The notes under the pieces: model-generated | Databases searched by the model: none | What the model saw: only the letters and a program-made list of their open reading frames with translations | Told to the model about the DNA's origin: nothing | Shown here: positions 23,203 to 32,872 of the stretch, in pieces | Numbering within the stretch: position 1 is the stretch's first letter | How the letters are laid out: each line of letters begins with the position of its first letter | Position numbers and translations under genes: made by a program | DNA from: HKST-UBA178 sp965223815 | GTDB taxonomy: Bacteria > Pseudomonadota > Gammaproteobacteria > Chromatiales > Chromatiaceae | Direction of reading: 5' to 3' | NCBI GenBank assembly: GCA_965223815.1 | Contig: OZ245019.1 | Location: forward strand, 4,774,001 to 4,838,000 | Length of the DNA stretch: 64,000 bases

Positions 23203-23228
23203 CGGCTCCCCAGGGAGCCGTTTTTTTT
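23203..23228 (+). terminator. Rho-independent terminator
   Basis: An 8-bp perfect stem (CGGCTCCC / GGGAGCCG) with a two-base loop followed by eight T, 24 bp after the sorted-exoprotein stop. Confidence 0.9.
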
Positions 23229-23369
23229 AGTCGGATTAATGAGGGCCTGCAGTGAAGCCATATTTGACAGATTACTGCTGCCGGGTAAACAGGCTGGTGC
23301 GCCCTGGGAAAAATACGGCCGAGCTAACTGCGTAAACCGTACTAACTGTCTACTTCAGGAAATCATACT

Positions 23370-25400
23370 ATGTACAACAACCGGTTCCGATTGAACATTA
23401 CCGTTGCTCTAGCGGCGTCTCTCTTTATTGGAGCGGCACAGGCCAAATCTTTCAAGGTGAAGGATGTAGTCCGTACTGACTACGACGGCATCACCAATGA
23501 CCTCCTGACCGGGGGACTGGGAAAAACTGGGTTGCAAATGGCTGAACCCGCCGTCGATCTGTCTACCAGAGAGGGGAGACGCATTCTGGCGATTCATTAC
23601 AACTACAACTCACTCGTCGATTCAACAGAAGATGGAGGATATGGTCGATTCTATGGCCCCAACGTAACCGCCGACGGAACAGTCACCTCGGATGAGGGAT
23701 TGATAGCCGGATCGGAGTTTATAGTTCTCAACAAGCACGGCATCACAATGATGGTGCAGATCCCCAATACCTTTGACGCCAATGACGCCTGTATTGTCAC
23801 CGCTCCATCTTCCGGATCACGGGGAATCTACGGAGCTATTGGGACTGCCGGAGAATGGGGTCTGAAAAAGGGATGCGCTGTTGCCTACACCGACAAAGGC
23901 ACTGGCATGGGGATACACGACCTGGAAACAGACACTGTGCATCTGGTGGATGGCGCCCGCGTCCCTTCCAATTTGGCAGGAAAAAACGCACATTTCCGCG
24001 CTCTGAAAGGAAACAGGCTGGCAGATTTCGCTAACGCGTTTCCCAATCGCTTGGCCTACAAGCATGCGCACTCCAAAAATAACTCGGAGGCTAACTGGGG
24101 CCGTGACGTCAACCACTCAATCAAGTTCGCCTTTTGGGCGATAGAGAATCTAACCGGCCACAAAATGAGCAGAAAAACTACCCTGGTAATAGGCTCGTCT
24201 GTTTCCAACGGCGGAGCGGCCTCGATTCTGGCTGCGGAACAAGGAAACCTGATCGACGGAGTTGTCGTAGGCGAACCAAATGTCAATCCCAAGATGGGCA
24301 ACTTCGGCATCAAGGTGGGATCGGCTCCAGTCAGCTACGGTCACTCCAAGTCATTAATGGACTACACCTCCTTCCGAGTTTTGTACCAACCCTGCGCATC
24401 GAAAGCTGTTGCCAACTTGGCCGCCCCGCTCAATTTCACTGCACTGGCGCTTGCCGACCAAAGATGCGCCTCGTTGGCGGACAAAGGCCTGTTAAGTTCG
24501 ACAACCATCGAGGAACAGCGAGAGGAAGCCCAGGCGATAATCAATGATTACGGCTTTATGGTGGAGTCGAATCATGTATTACCCTCTCACGAATGGCTTA
24601 AAGTTGATGATGCCATTGTTGTTACCTATGGCAATCAGTACGGTAAATTTGGGGTGGAGGATAACCTTTGCGATTTTTCGTTTGCTTCGACGGATGCAAC
24701 AACCGGTAATGTCGTTCCGGCAGTAAACTTGGTCAGCTCATTCAGCAAGAGTAACGGTATTCCACCCACCAGTGGTGTCAATTTAGTTGTTAACGGCGAG
24801 GCGGGCACGGGAAAACATATCAATTTCGCCACCTCTTCGTCGGGGTTTCAGGATATGGGCCTCGACCAACTGCTCTGCATCCGCTCGTTGGTACTTGGCC
24901 GTGACGCGGTCACTGGCGCACGACTTAGTAAAGAAATGCGCAAAAGCGCCAAGGCGATTAGGAAAGGAGTGAGGAAAATCCGTGCAACCGGTCGTATCGA
25001 CACACCGTTAATCTACGTCTCTGGCCGCGCGGACGGAATTATCCCCTTGAACTTCGCCTCACGCCCCTACTTTGGATTAGCATCTCAACACAACGCCCAA
25101 GTCTCGTATATTGAAGTAACCAATGCTCATCACCTGGATGCCTTCAACAAGTTCCCTGGGTTCAACTCAGCATATGTACCTTTGCACCACTATTTCGTTC
25201 AATCGATGGACATGATGTACGATCATTTGAAAAACGGTGCAGCCCTCCCTCCAAGCCAAGTCGTACGTGCCATACCAAGAGGAGTGGACGGTTCCGGAGG
25301 GGTACCACCGCTTCAGCTTGAAAACCTACCGGAAATCTCTTTCGACCCCATCGGTAACGAGATCAAGTTCGAGGACAATACTGTCATCATCCCCGAGTGA
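23370..25400 (+). CDS. Secreted D-(-)-3-hydroxybutyrate oligomer hydrolase
   Basis: A 676-residue protein of the 3HB-oligomer hydrolase family, which cleaves 3-hydroxybutyrate dimers and oligomers from polyhydroxybutyrate breakdown. The signal peptide spans residues 1-25. The serine nucleophile is in VIGSSVSNGGAAS (residues about 273-285), an atypical lipase-box-like motif found in this family. A late His (TNAHHLDAF, about 590) is a likely triad member. It stands alone, with no phaZ or ketone-body genes in view, suggesting use of extracellular or periplasmic oligomers. The length matches the family. Confidence 0.88.
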   Translation: MYNNRFRLNITVALAASLFIGAAQAKSFKVKDVVRTDYDGITNDLLTGGLGKTGLQMAEPAVDLSTREGRRILAIHYNYNSLVDSTEDGGYGRFYGPNVTADGTVTSDEGLIAGSEFIVLNKHGITMMVQIPNTFDANDACIVTAPSSGSRGIYGAIGTAGEWGLKKGCAVAYTDKGTGMGIHDLETDTVHLVDGARVPSNLAGKNAHFRALKGNRLADFANAFPNRLAYKHAHSKNNSEANWGRDVNHSIKFAFWAIENLTGHKMSRKTTLVIGSSVSNGGAASILAAEQGNLIDGVVVGEPNVNPKMGNFGIKVGSAPVSYGHSKSLMDYTSFRVLYQPCASKAVANLAAPLNFTALALADQRCASLADKGLLSSTTIEEQREEAQAIINDYGFMVESNHVLPSHEWLKVDDAIVVTYGNQYGKFGVEDNLCDFSFASTDATTGNVVPAVNLVSSFSKSNGIPPTSGVNLVVNGEAGTGKHINFATSSSGFQDMGLDQLLCIRSLVLGRDAVTGARLSKEMRKSAKAIRKGVRKIRATGRIDTPLIYVSGRADGIIPLNFASRPYFGLASQHNAQVSYIEVTNAHHLDAFNKFPGFNSAYVPLHHYFVQSMDMMYDHLKNGAALPPSQVVRAIPRGVDGSGGVPPLQLENLPEISFDPIGNEIKFEDNTVIIPE

Positions 25401-25931
25401 AGCGGAACTCGCCTGTAGGACTTCAGAGTGAGGCCTACAGGCAGAACCCTCCGGGTCTCATCTCTTCACCAAGCCTAGGTTCCAGCTGTACATGGGCGAA
25501 CGTCAGGCGACTAGTTTCCGAACATTCCAGTCGGTGCGCTAGCCATGGACAGCATCATCACATTCGAAGCATATCCGTTGTCCGACATCGGCGATAGTTA
25601 CCTAAAGTTTCTGATGGCCCACACGAAATAATACACAGGGCATCGAGTGCGGACAGGTCTCAATCGATACGTTTGTTTTTGGTCTTCGACAGTAACGCTT
25701 CCTCAATGATCATACTTCTCTCTACGCAAAAGTTGGATAAACATCACCGCACAGGGATTTATTTTGAATATGCTGGTTCAACTGCTGCTTAAGTTGACTT
25801 CAGCGATCAACCAAAATCGATAGTAGTAAAAACACCGAAAATCTCGTCATTGATTCATTGAATATTTGTACTCGATAACTAGCAATCCACAACCCGATAT
25901 CAAAAAACGGGCACATTGAACAGGAAAGTTC
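25401..25931. other. Intergenic region with terminator-like inverted repeat
   Basis: Contains a 9-bp perfect inverted repeat GCCTGTAGG / CCTACAGGC at 25411-25442, just after the hydrolase stop and lacking a T run (possible Rho-dependent or bidirectional end). The remaining 480 bp show no gene; the final part is AT-rich and leads into the chemoreceptor. Confidence 0.55.
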
Positions 25932-27881
25932 ATGAAACACGCGGCAAATTCTATACAAATCATACTCAACGCCATTGGTCTAAAAAAATTCCGGAATCAA
26001 TTAGTCATACTGAATGCAGTACTATTCCTCGCTGGTGCTGTAGCCATTGGCTTTATCTATTCAAGTATTCAGAGTGATATCTCTGGCACCAATATTGCCG
26101 AGCGACAAGGTATGCTGATCCAGCGTGCCGCCAAAGAGGTATTGATGGTAGCCCAAGGTATGGAACAGAGGTCTGCCGTAAACAAAACGGTTTCACTGTA
26201 CGAAAGTTCGCACCAAGCACTCCTGTCCGCTGAACTTGCTGATGGCATCGCAATGACAGCAGTGGCAGATAGCCGAGACCAAATGAATAAGGTTTTCCAA
26301 CTCTGGAACTCCTATAAAGAAAATCTCTACGGCTATATGGATAACCCGAATAAGGAATTTCTTGCCGGGATTAGAGACACCGCGCCGCTCATGCTTAAAG
26401 AGATGAGCCCAGTCGTTGACATGCTGGAGGCAGCAATGGCCGAAAAGCGTGCCGGTCACGCGTGGAATACGATAGCTATGATTCTCTCTGTTTTGGTTAT
26501 CTCCTCGATACTCTATTTCTATGTCAAGGAACGACTGGTGACACCGATCCAGATCCTGAGGGAAAAGTTCAACGAAGTGGCCGATGGAAACATGGCACAG
26601 CGTCTCCGGGTCAGTGAGGACGATGATGAGTTGGCACGCACCTACCAAGCCTACAATGCAATGCTGGACAGTTTTTCCGAAATGGTGAATACGATCGTTC
26701 GGAGCGTCGTCCAAGTGGGAACCGAGAGCGCACGTTTGGGGTCCTCTGCCCAGGTCAGTGCCAGCGGCATGAAGAGACAACACATAGAAATCGAGCAGAT
26801 ATCTACTGCCATGACGGAAATGTCCGCCACAGTGCAAGAGGTTTCACGCAATATTACGAGTGCAGCCGATCAAGCGCTACATGCTGATCGGGAAGCTGAT
26901 AGCGGAAAGAGTCTGATGGAACAGACGGCTCGATCGATTGTTGAACTCAATGACCAAGTGGAGTCGGTAGGCGGTGTTATCAATGAACTTAACAACGACA
27001 GTCAAGAGATCGGTAAGGTACTGGACGTTATCAACGCCATTGCGGAGCAGACGAACCTGTTGGCTCTGAACGCCGCCATAGAGGCAGCTCGTGCCGGAGA
27101 GCAGGGGCGAGGATTCGCTGTGGTTGCAGATGAGGTGCGGGCGCTTGCCGGCCGTACTGGAGAATCTACTCAAGAGATACGCGCAATGATAGAACGGCTT
27201 CAGAGGCAGGCCCAAGAAGCGGTAAAAGCGATTGCGATCGGCCGTGAACAAGCCCACGTCGGAGTAAATCAGGTTGAGGAGACCGGCTCTACTTTGAACC
27301 GTATTGCCGAATCTGTGGCAACAATCAGTGAAGTCAATACACAAATAGCCACTGCGGCTGAAGAGCAAAGTCAAGTCGCTGAGGAAATCAACCAAAACAT
27401 TGTTCGAATCACCGATGTATCGGAGCGGACATATAGAGTATCCGAAGAAAATCTGGTTGCTGCCGGTAAAATCGCAGAAAGTGTTGAGGCACTGCGAAAG
27501 GTCTCCACCAATTTCCAATCGAACGACAATGATCTGGATCTAGAGCTGGCCAAAGCGGCTCATCTTGCGTGGCGTGGCAGAATACGTTCTTTCCTGGACG
27601 GAGAAGGTGGCCTGACACGAGAGGAGGCCGTTTCACACCGCCATTGCGTACTGGGCAAATGGTACTATGGAGAGGGACTGGAGAAGTTTGATCAGCTTCC
27701 CGAGATGCGCGCAATTGAGCAACCTCACGAGGAACTGCATGAGTTGATCAAGCGTATCATTGATCTAAAAGAGGGGGGCAAAGTTGACGAGGCAGAATCT
27801 ACGTTCGAGAAGATAGGTCCACTTTCCGAGAAAATCGTCTCCCTGATCGACCAAGTCGAGCACAAGATTCAACAGATCTAG
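25932..27881 (+). CDS. Methyl-accepting chemotaxis protein with PilJ-like sensor and CZB domain
   Basis: A 649-residue chemoreceptor. TM1 is at about 23-44, followed by a PilJ-type helical periplasmic sensor (NIAERQGMLIQRAAKEVL, about 54-73), TM2 at about 182-200, a HAMP domain and a signalling tip (INAIAEQTNLLALNAAIEAARAGEQGRGFA). At the C-terminus is a chemoreceptor zinc-binding (CZB) domain with HLAW, SHRHCVLGKWY and a later PHEEL histidine. CZB domains sense zinc or oxidants. It couples to CheA/CheW, which are not in this window. The PilJ sensor type is linked to nitrate or surface signals in relatives. Confidence 0.9.
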   Translation: MKHAANSIQIILNAIGLKKFRNQLVILNAVLFLAGAVAIGFIYSSIQSDISGTNIAERQGMLIQRAAKEVLMVAQGMEQRSAVNKTVSLYESSHQALLSAELADGIAMTAVADSRDQMNKVFQLWNSYKENLYGYMDNPNKEFLAGIRDTAPLMLKEMSPVVDMLEAAMAEKRAGHAWNTIAMILSVLVISSILYFYVKERLVTPIQILREKFNEVADGNMAQRLRVSEDDDELARTYQAYNAMLDSFSEMVNTIVRSVVQVGTESARLGSSAQVSASGMKRQHIEIEQISTAMTEMSATVQEVSRNITSAADQALHADREADSGKSLMEQTARSIVELNDQVESVGGVINELNNDSQEIGKVLDVINAIAEQTNLLALNAAIEAARAGEQGRGFAVVADEVRALAGRTGESTQEIRAMIERLQRQAQEAVKAIAIGREQAHVGVNQVEETGSTLNRIAESVATISEVNTQIATAAEEQSQVAEEINQNIVRITDVSERTYRVSEENLVAAGKIAESVEALRKVSTNFQSNDNDLDLELAKAAHLAWRGRIRSFLDGEGGLTREEAVSHRHCVLGKWYYGEGLEKFDQLPEMRAIEQPHEELHELIKRIIDLKEGGKVDEAESTFEKIGPLSEKIVSLIDQVEHKIQQI

Positions 27882-28772
27882 AACTTGGGAAAAACGAATA
27901 GCGCCTGCTTTGGTCTGACTGCCTATAATTACGCCATCGCAGAGAAAAACATCTCTATAATCACAGCCCGGCAGACATGCTCTATCGGGCATTGTTTTTC
28001 TATAGAGGCCATTCACAATGTTACTGGGTTAGAGTCGACCCGAATCCGTGATACTCATCGTTCCTATACGGAATTGTTGTCAGTGAGAACACCAACAGCT
28101 GCAAACCATTCTCCAACACACTCAATATGCAGGAAAGCTCCTGTCTCGTATATTCTCACCGGAAAGACCGCTAGCTAGAAAGGGAATGTTATGCACCATG
28201 CCTAACATTCCTTATTGCTAATCGCTCTTCCGCTACCTTTACCAAAAAGCCAAGATCAGAACTCCGTCTTTCGCGCATCATTCCCTATTCGCGCACTCTA
28301 CAGTCTACCTGCAAATCAAGGTCGGTTTATCAACGCACTATCACTTTGATAGCCTATCGACGTTATCTCGCAAGAAAACCAAACTCCAGTACGATAGCGC
28401 CCGACAATTGAATGCTGGCACCTAGCTCACCCTGTCACCCTGGCCGCTTACATAAAACTGGACAGACGCACAACTTGCTGACAAATAGCGATTTATCACG
28501 CATCTGTTGATTTATTCCCTAATAATCTACGGATCTTTCGGGGTGTGAAGGTTTCTCGGGCTGCGTCTACTGGCGTAGCTATGGGTAAGTGGGTGATCTC
28601 ACCTACGCTGTATCGTATGGAAAATAGATGGAGCCCAGGCGAAGTTGCACCAGTGCCATAGGCCGTTTTGATATCGCGAACCAATATTTCCCTGTCATTG
28701 CGGCTGTTGCGCTTCAGGTTGTAATACAAATTGATCAGAGAGTACCGGCCCCTCCATGGCCGGTTCGCACTA
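27882..28772. other. Long gene-poor interval between chemoreceptors
   Basis: About 890 bp with no convincing gene. Frames of 97 (plus) and 99 (minus) codons exist but have no start signals, compositional bias or family resemblance. Confidence 0.5.
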
Positions 28773-30458
28773 TCACTGAATCTTGAATTCGCCAATCAAC
28801 TCTTTCAGCTCGGTCGCCATGCTCGCCAATTCATAACCCGACTGAGATGTCTGCTTCGCACCTGTCGCGTTTTGCGCTGCCATATCATTGATCCGAACAA
28901 TATTCTGATTCATCTCATCCACCACTGCAGTTTGCTCTTCAGCGGCCGTTGCAATCTGACTACTCATTTGATCAATTTCAGATACAGAAGCCGAAATCGT
29001 CGTTAACGACGTGCCTGCCAGAGATGCTTGGTCTACGACGGTTTTCGCCTGCTCACGGTTTCTATTCATTGCCTCTACGGCATTTCTAGATCCCGACTGC
29101 AGACGTTCAATAATCTGGTTGATCTCGGCGGTGGAATCCTGGGTGCGCCCCGCCAGGGTTCTTACTTCGTCCGCAACAACGGCAAAACCCCGGCCCTGCT
29201 CCCCTGCCCGTGCCGCTTCTATAGCGGCATTTAGCGCCAACAGATTCGTCTGCTCGGCGATTCCTTTGATAACATCCAGCACGGTACTGATATTGCCGCT
29301 ATTTTGCTCAAGATCGGCAACCACCTCTGCTGTTTTCTCGATCTGCCCTGCCAGTTGCCCAACTCCTTCTACAGCCTCCTTTACGACCCTACTACCCCTG
29401 TCTGTCTCTTCGTTAGCGCTTTGTGCAGCATTCGCCGTGTTATTGATGTTAACTGCAACGTCCTGGGCGGTAGCGGACATCTCGTTCATCGCAGTGGCTA
29501 TCTGTTCGGTCTCCTGCTGCTGAAGCTCGATATTTTCACTGGTTTGGGTCGTAATCACAGATACCTCTTCTGCCGCAGATGAAAGCTTGTCAGTAGTACT
29601 ATTGATTTTCGCGATCATCTTCAGGAGTCGGTTTCTCATTGCTTGCAGAGGCTGCTGCAGTTCGTCTTGGTGATCATCTGTGGCTTGAGTAAGGTCGCCA
29701 GACGCGATAATTTGAAGCTCGCGGGCGGTGTCGGACAATCGTTTCTCAATATTTCGGGAGACAGCCCAACTGACAAATCCACCGACTACAAGTGCCACGA
29801 GCGCGATACCTAGTAACAACTTTATTGCCGTTTGCTCATGCTCTGTGGCACGCTTCGCAGCTTCTTCGGTAAAACTCTCTATTTCTGCCAGGAGAGATTC
29901 AAGTCTATGAGTCAGTTTCGCCTCTTCTTTCTCGATGTTTTCAGCCAGGATTCCAGCTTGATGCTCCTCCCCCTCAGCGAGTAAAGCAAAGATCTCATGA
30001 GAGTGCTGCTCATAGTTTTTATGCTCTTTTTCTATACTTTTCAGCACTTCTCCCACATGCAAAAACTCCTTTCTCGCATCATCAGTAACCGCATTCGCCA
30101 TCGCCTCGCTTGACCGGTTTTGAGCCATATGACTCTCTTCTTCGATCTTCTTGCTGAGTTCATCGAAAATTTTTACCTCGCTTTCGAAACGCTCAGCCGC
30201 ATTATTCTCCCGCTGCAGTAGAAGACCATATCGCATAGCCCGCTCCAAATGCGTACTCTGCTCCAATTGATGCTCAGTAATTGCTGTTAGCGCCCTTGTT
30301 AGCGGAATATCCTCTTGAGCTATTGCTTTCAGCTCTAGGCCGATCTGTTGCATTGCGACTATCGCGGACAGAGAGCTGGCTAGCATCAGAGTTAGTATAA
30401 CTATGAAGCTACTGACAATTTTTGCTTTGATAGAGAGTCTGTTAACTATTGTTTTCAT
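28773..30458 (-). CDS. Methyl-accepting chemotaxis protein
   Basis: About 561 residues. TM1 is at about 13-35. A long helical, Glu-rich periplasmic domain (four-helix-bundle type, about 36-210; no Cache or PAS seen) is followed by TM2 at about 216-236, HAMP, and a signalling domain with hairpin IKGIAEQTNLLALNAAIEAA. There is no C-terminal CheR/CheB pentapeptide. The start is placed at MKTIVNRLSIKAK; a second ATG four codons earlier is possible. It is transcribed toward the PilJ-type receptor. Confidence 0.88.
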   Translation of the reverse strand: MKTIVNRLSIKAKIVSSFIVILTLMLASSLSAIVAMQQIGLELKAIAQEDIPLTRALTAITEHQLEQSTHLERAMRYGLLLQRENNAAERFESEVKIFDELSKKIEEESHMAQNRSSEAMANAVTDDARKEFLHVGEVLKSIEKEHKNYEQHSHEIFALLAEGEEHQAGILAENIEKEEAKLTHRLESLLAEIESFTEEAAKRATEHEQTAIKLLLGIALVALVVGGFVSWAVSRNIEKRLSDTARELQIIASGDLTQATDDHQDELQQPLQAMRNRLLKMIAKINSTTDKLSSAAEEVSVITTQTSENIELQQQETEQIATAMNEMSATAQDVAVNINNTANAAQSANEETDRGSRVVKEAVEGVGQLAGQIEKTAEVVADLEQNSGNISTVLDVIKGIAEQTNLLALNAAIEAARAGEQGRGFAVVADEVRTLAGRTQDSTAEINQIIERLQSGSRNAVEAMNRNREQAKTVVDQASLAGTSLTTISASVSEIDQMSSQIATAAEEQTAVVDEMNQNIVRINDMAAQNATGAKQTSQSGYELASMATELKELIGEFKIQ

Positions 30459-31542
30459 CACTGATGTCATCGAAAGTCGTCTTGTGTAAGGAATTGAGAT
30501 CGAACATAAAAGGACTCGCCAGTTCGGCAATTGCGATGTTGGCGCGTCCCCGCCGACCTACTTTGAAAAAGAGTCAACGGACTGTGCCGATACATTGACT
30601 GGGTTCTCCGTAACCAACCAGGTTGCGTTTTTACTGCATCGTATAAAGCGAAAATCCAAACGAAGAGAGCTACTCGAACTGGGGTAACAAGACTTGCTGA
30701 TGTTGAGTTTGCTATCGGAAATCGGAGCTTTGTTAGTACTTTCTTCTATCGCTGTTAAACAAGACATGGTTACCGGCCAGTTTCTTTTGCGTATAAGACT
30801 GGTATAGCAACCACATTTCCAATGTGTGAAGAACCATCTATTTTTCTGTGATTCAGAAATCGCTGAACTGATATCCGTTGGGGGCGTCGATGTTGATAGC
30901 ATCCAATCGCTCTCGGCTTGCCTATTCGTTAAATGGTCCATTAATTCTCCACTAAGGAAAAATAACATCTAATCAACGCGCATGATTGAGTGTTCTACTG
31001 AACTAGGGGAAATTACTAAAACGGATGCAGCTTAACCCAATTCAGTAACTTCTAGCGGACTTAGAATTGATTGTGCACTCCAGCGACAAGGCTTGAAAAT
31101 TAGCAACTTTGCTAGTTAGGATCGTTATCTAGTTCCACTCTTTGCACGTTTTCCGTTGCATGCGTATCGGCTTTTTTTACAAGGACTTTACAAGAACCTC
31201 ATTAAGCAACTAGTAAATCCCTGAACCATCCTTCACAGAATCTAGCCACTTTATTTGTCTAGGAGCACCGGTATATTTTGCTACTGGCATAAAGCTCTTG
31301 AACCTGCATGTGAGCCCGAACCACGCCCTCACGCTAATACTTCAGCTTGCACGACGCCACCGTTTTCGTGTCAGCTTTATTTACAAAAAAGATTATAATT
31401 CACTTATATGGCATGGCAAATCATTGAATAATATAGTGAATATTAGTTGGCATAATTTCTGCTTCTATCTCGCTATCGGGCGGCGCCACAGCGTTCGCTT
31501 GTAAAACTTATCGGAGCCGTGTTGTCAGGAGAATCAGAAGTA
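30459..31542. other. Gene-poor interval before the second sorted exoprotein
   Basis: Nearly 1.1 kb without a convincing gene. A 136-codon minus frame (30558-30968) is serine-rich with no family likeness, and the opposite strand holds stop-interrupted peptides that could be a relic. AGGAG at 31526-31530 and AGAAG before ATG 31543 serve the next gene. Confidence 0.45.
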
Positions 31543-32325
31543 ATGAATAAGAAAATTAGATTTATTGGCGGAATAGCCGCTTTGTCGTTTGTTGGGTTGT
31601 TTGCTACCCTGGGCACCGCCAGTGCCGCTACTTACGAGATTTACGATGTACATATCAGTCCGAATCGACTCTCCGGTGCACCGGCGGCTGGTGGTGGACT
31701 TTTTCAAGGGGAGATCCTAGGCAATACCAACGGTACCAATTACAATTTTGTAGGCACTTCGGACGCCGATTTTCTCGCATGGTGTATTCAACCGACTGAA
31801 TATTTGGGCGACGGAAAGGATACCTGGGCGTTGACGGATATGACGGATTCTCCAATCACCGCGCCGGGAAGTACCATGCCGCTTAACAATACACTGGCAA
31901 TGCAATATCTGTTCAGCAAGCTCAATCCCAACTTCGATAGTGTAAATGATGCGGCCAGCAGCCTGTCCGCCGCAGATCAGCACAGCGCGTTTCAGTTGGC
32001 AGTGTGGGAGATTTCTTATGAGCGCGGGTCAACCGGTTTCGACCTGACATCCGGCGATTTCACTAAGGGCGCAGCAAGTAACGCACTGGTCCAGCAGGCC
32101 AACGAATGGCTCTCGCTGCTAGGCAGCGATGCCAGCTGGTCTGTAGAGGATAGCAATCTGTTCACACTGGTCAACGATACGCGTCAGGACTACATCGTTA
32201 AGTTCGAGCCAGATGGTGGCCCTTCTCCTGTACCGCTCCCGGCAGCGGGCTGGCTTTTTGGGTCCGCCCTCTTTGGTTCTATGATGTTTAGCCGCCGCCG
32301 ACGCAAAGAAGAGCCTAACGGCTGA
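31543..32325 (+). CDS. VPLPA-type sorted exoprotein with thioester-like Cys/Gln motifs
   Basis: About 260 residues: a signal peptide (MNKKIRFIGGIAALSFVGLF…ASA), an exported domain and the C-terminal sorting tail VPLPAAGWLFGSALFGSMMF followed by RRRRK. The domain carries DFLAWCIQP (single Cys, about residue 82) and SAFQLAVWEISYE (about 150), the order and spacing seen in surface thioester domains that form a Cys-Gln bond (inference). It shares exosortase processing with the protein at 22492. A terminator follows. Confidence 0.83.
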   Translation: MNKKIRFIGGIAALSFVGLFATLGTASAATYEIYDVHISPNRLSGAPAAGGGLFQGEILGNTNGTNYNFVGTSDADFLAWCIQPTEYLGDGKDTWALTDMTDSPITAPGSTMPLNNTLAMQYLFSKLNPNFDSVNDAASSLSAADQHSAFQLAVWEISYERGSTGFDLTSGDFTKGAASNALVQQANEWLSLLGSDASWSVEDSNLFTLVNDTRQDYIVKFEPDGGPSPVPLPAAGWLFGSALFGSMMFSRRRRKEEPNG

Positions 32326-32352
32326 GGGGTTAAACATATAACTGAGTTATCT

Positions 32353-32374
32353 GGGGGCTTTGGCCCCCTTTTTG
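32353..32374 (+). terminator. Rho-independent terminator
   Basis: GGGGGC and GCCCCC stem with loop TTTG, followed by five T, 28 bp after the exoprotein stop. Confidence 0.88.
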
Positions 32375-32872
32375 TTGTCTTCTAGACCTGATGAAGACTC
32401 AGTGCAAAGGCTTCGCGCCGAGTAATCCTACCGGTTATAGGCCACCTTGAAATGATATAGCCAGGCAACACGCCCTGCATGTGGTTACTCATGAATACCA
32501 ATGCCGTTAGGCTGATTGACAACAAGGAACCCCGCAAGCCTACATGCCTGTCTATTGACCCAAACTATTAGATAACCCCCGAAGCGCCGCGGGAAAGAAA
32601 AGTATTCCTGTTCTCCCAGGAAAGGAGCTCAAATAGCCGATTCTTATTCTTGCGAAATTTCTTCTGATTACTTACGTGTTAACCCCCTGGAATTTCCAAG
32701 GCACTCACCTGAAATCAAAAAGCAAATACACAATCTATGCTAATCGTGCGGTGATCCAGATTCCCCGCTAGTTCCTGGAGAGAAAGTGCTAAAGAAATTA
32801 CCTTCATGCCGCCAATTTAATAGCGGTAGTAGTTAGATTCCGTCGAACTATACTGAAAACGGGGTTATACGA
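32375..32872. other. Intergenic region without recognisable gene
   Basis: About 500 bp with stop codons in all frames at short intervals. It contains the upstream region of the chemoreceptor that follows. Confidence 0.5.

Noticed and set aside
28496..28795. A 99-codon minus-strand frame next to a chemoreceptor.
   Set aside because: No family, no ribosome-binding site, and it overlaps the receptor's 3' end.
30558..30968. A 136-codon serine-rich minus frame, considered as a gene or a relic of a signalling protein.
   Set aside because: No domain could be recognised in either strand, and the composition is not protein-like.
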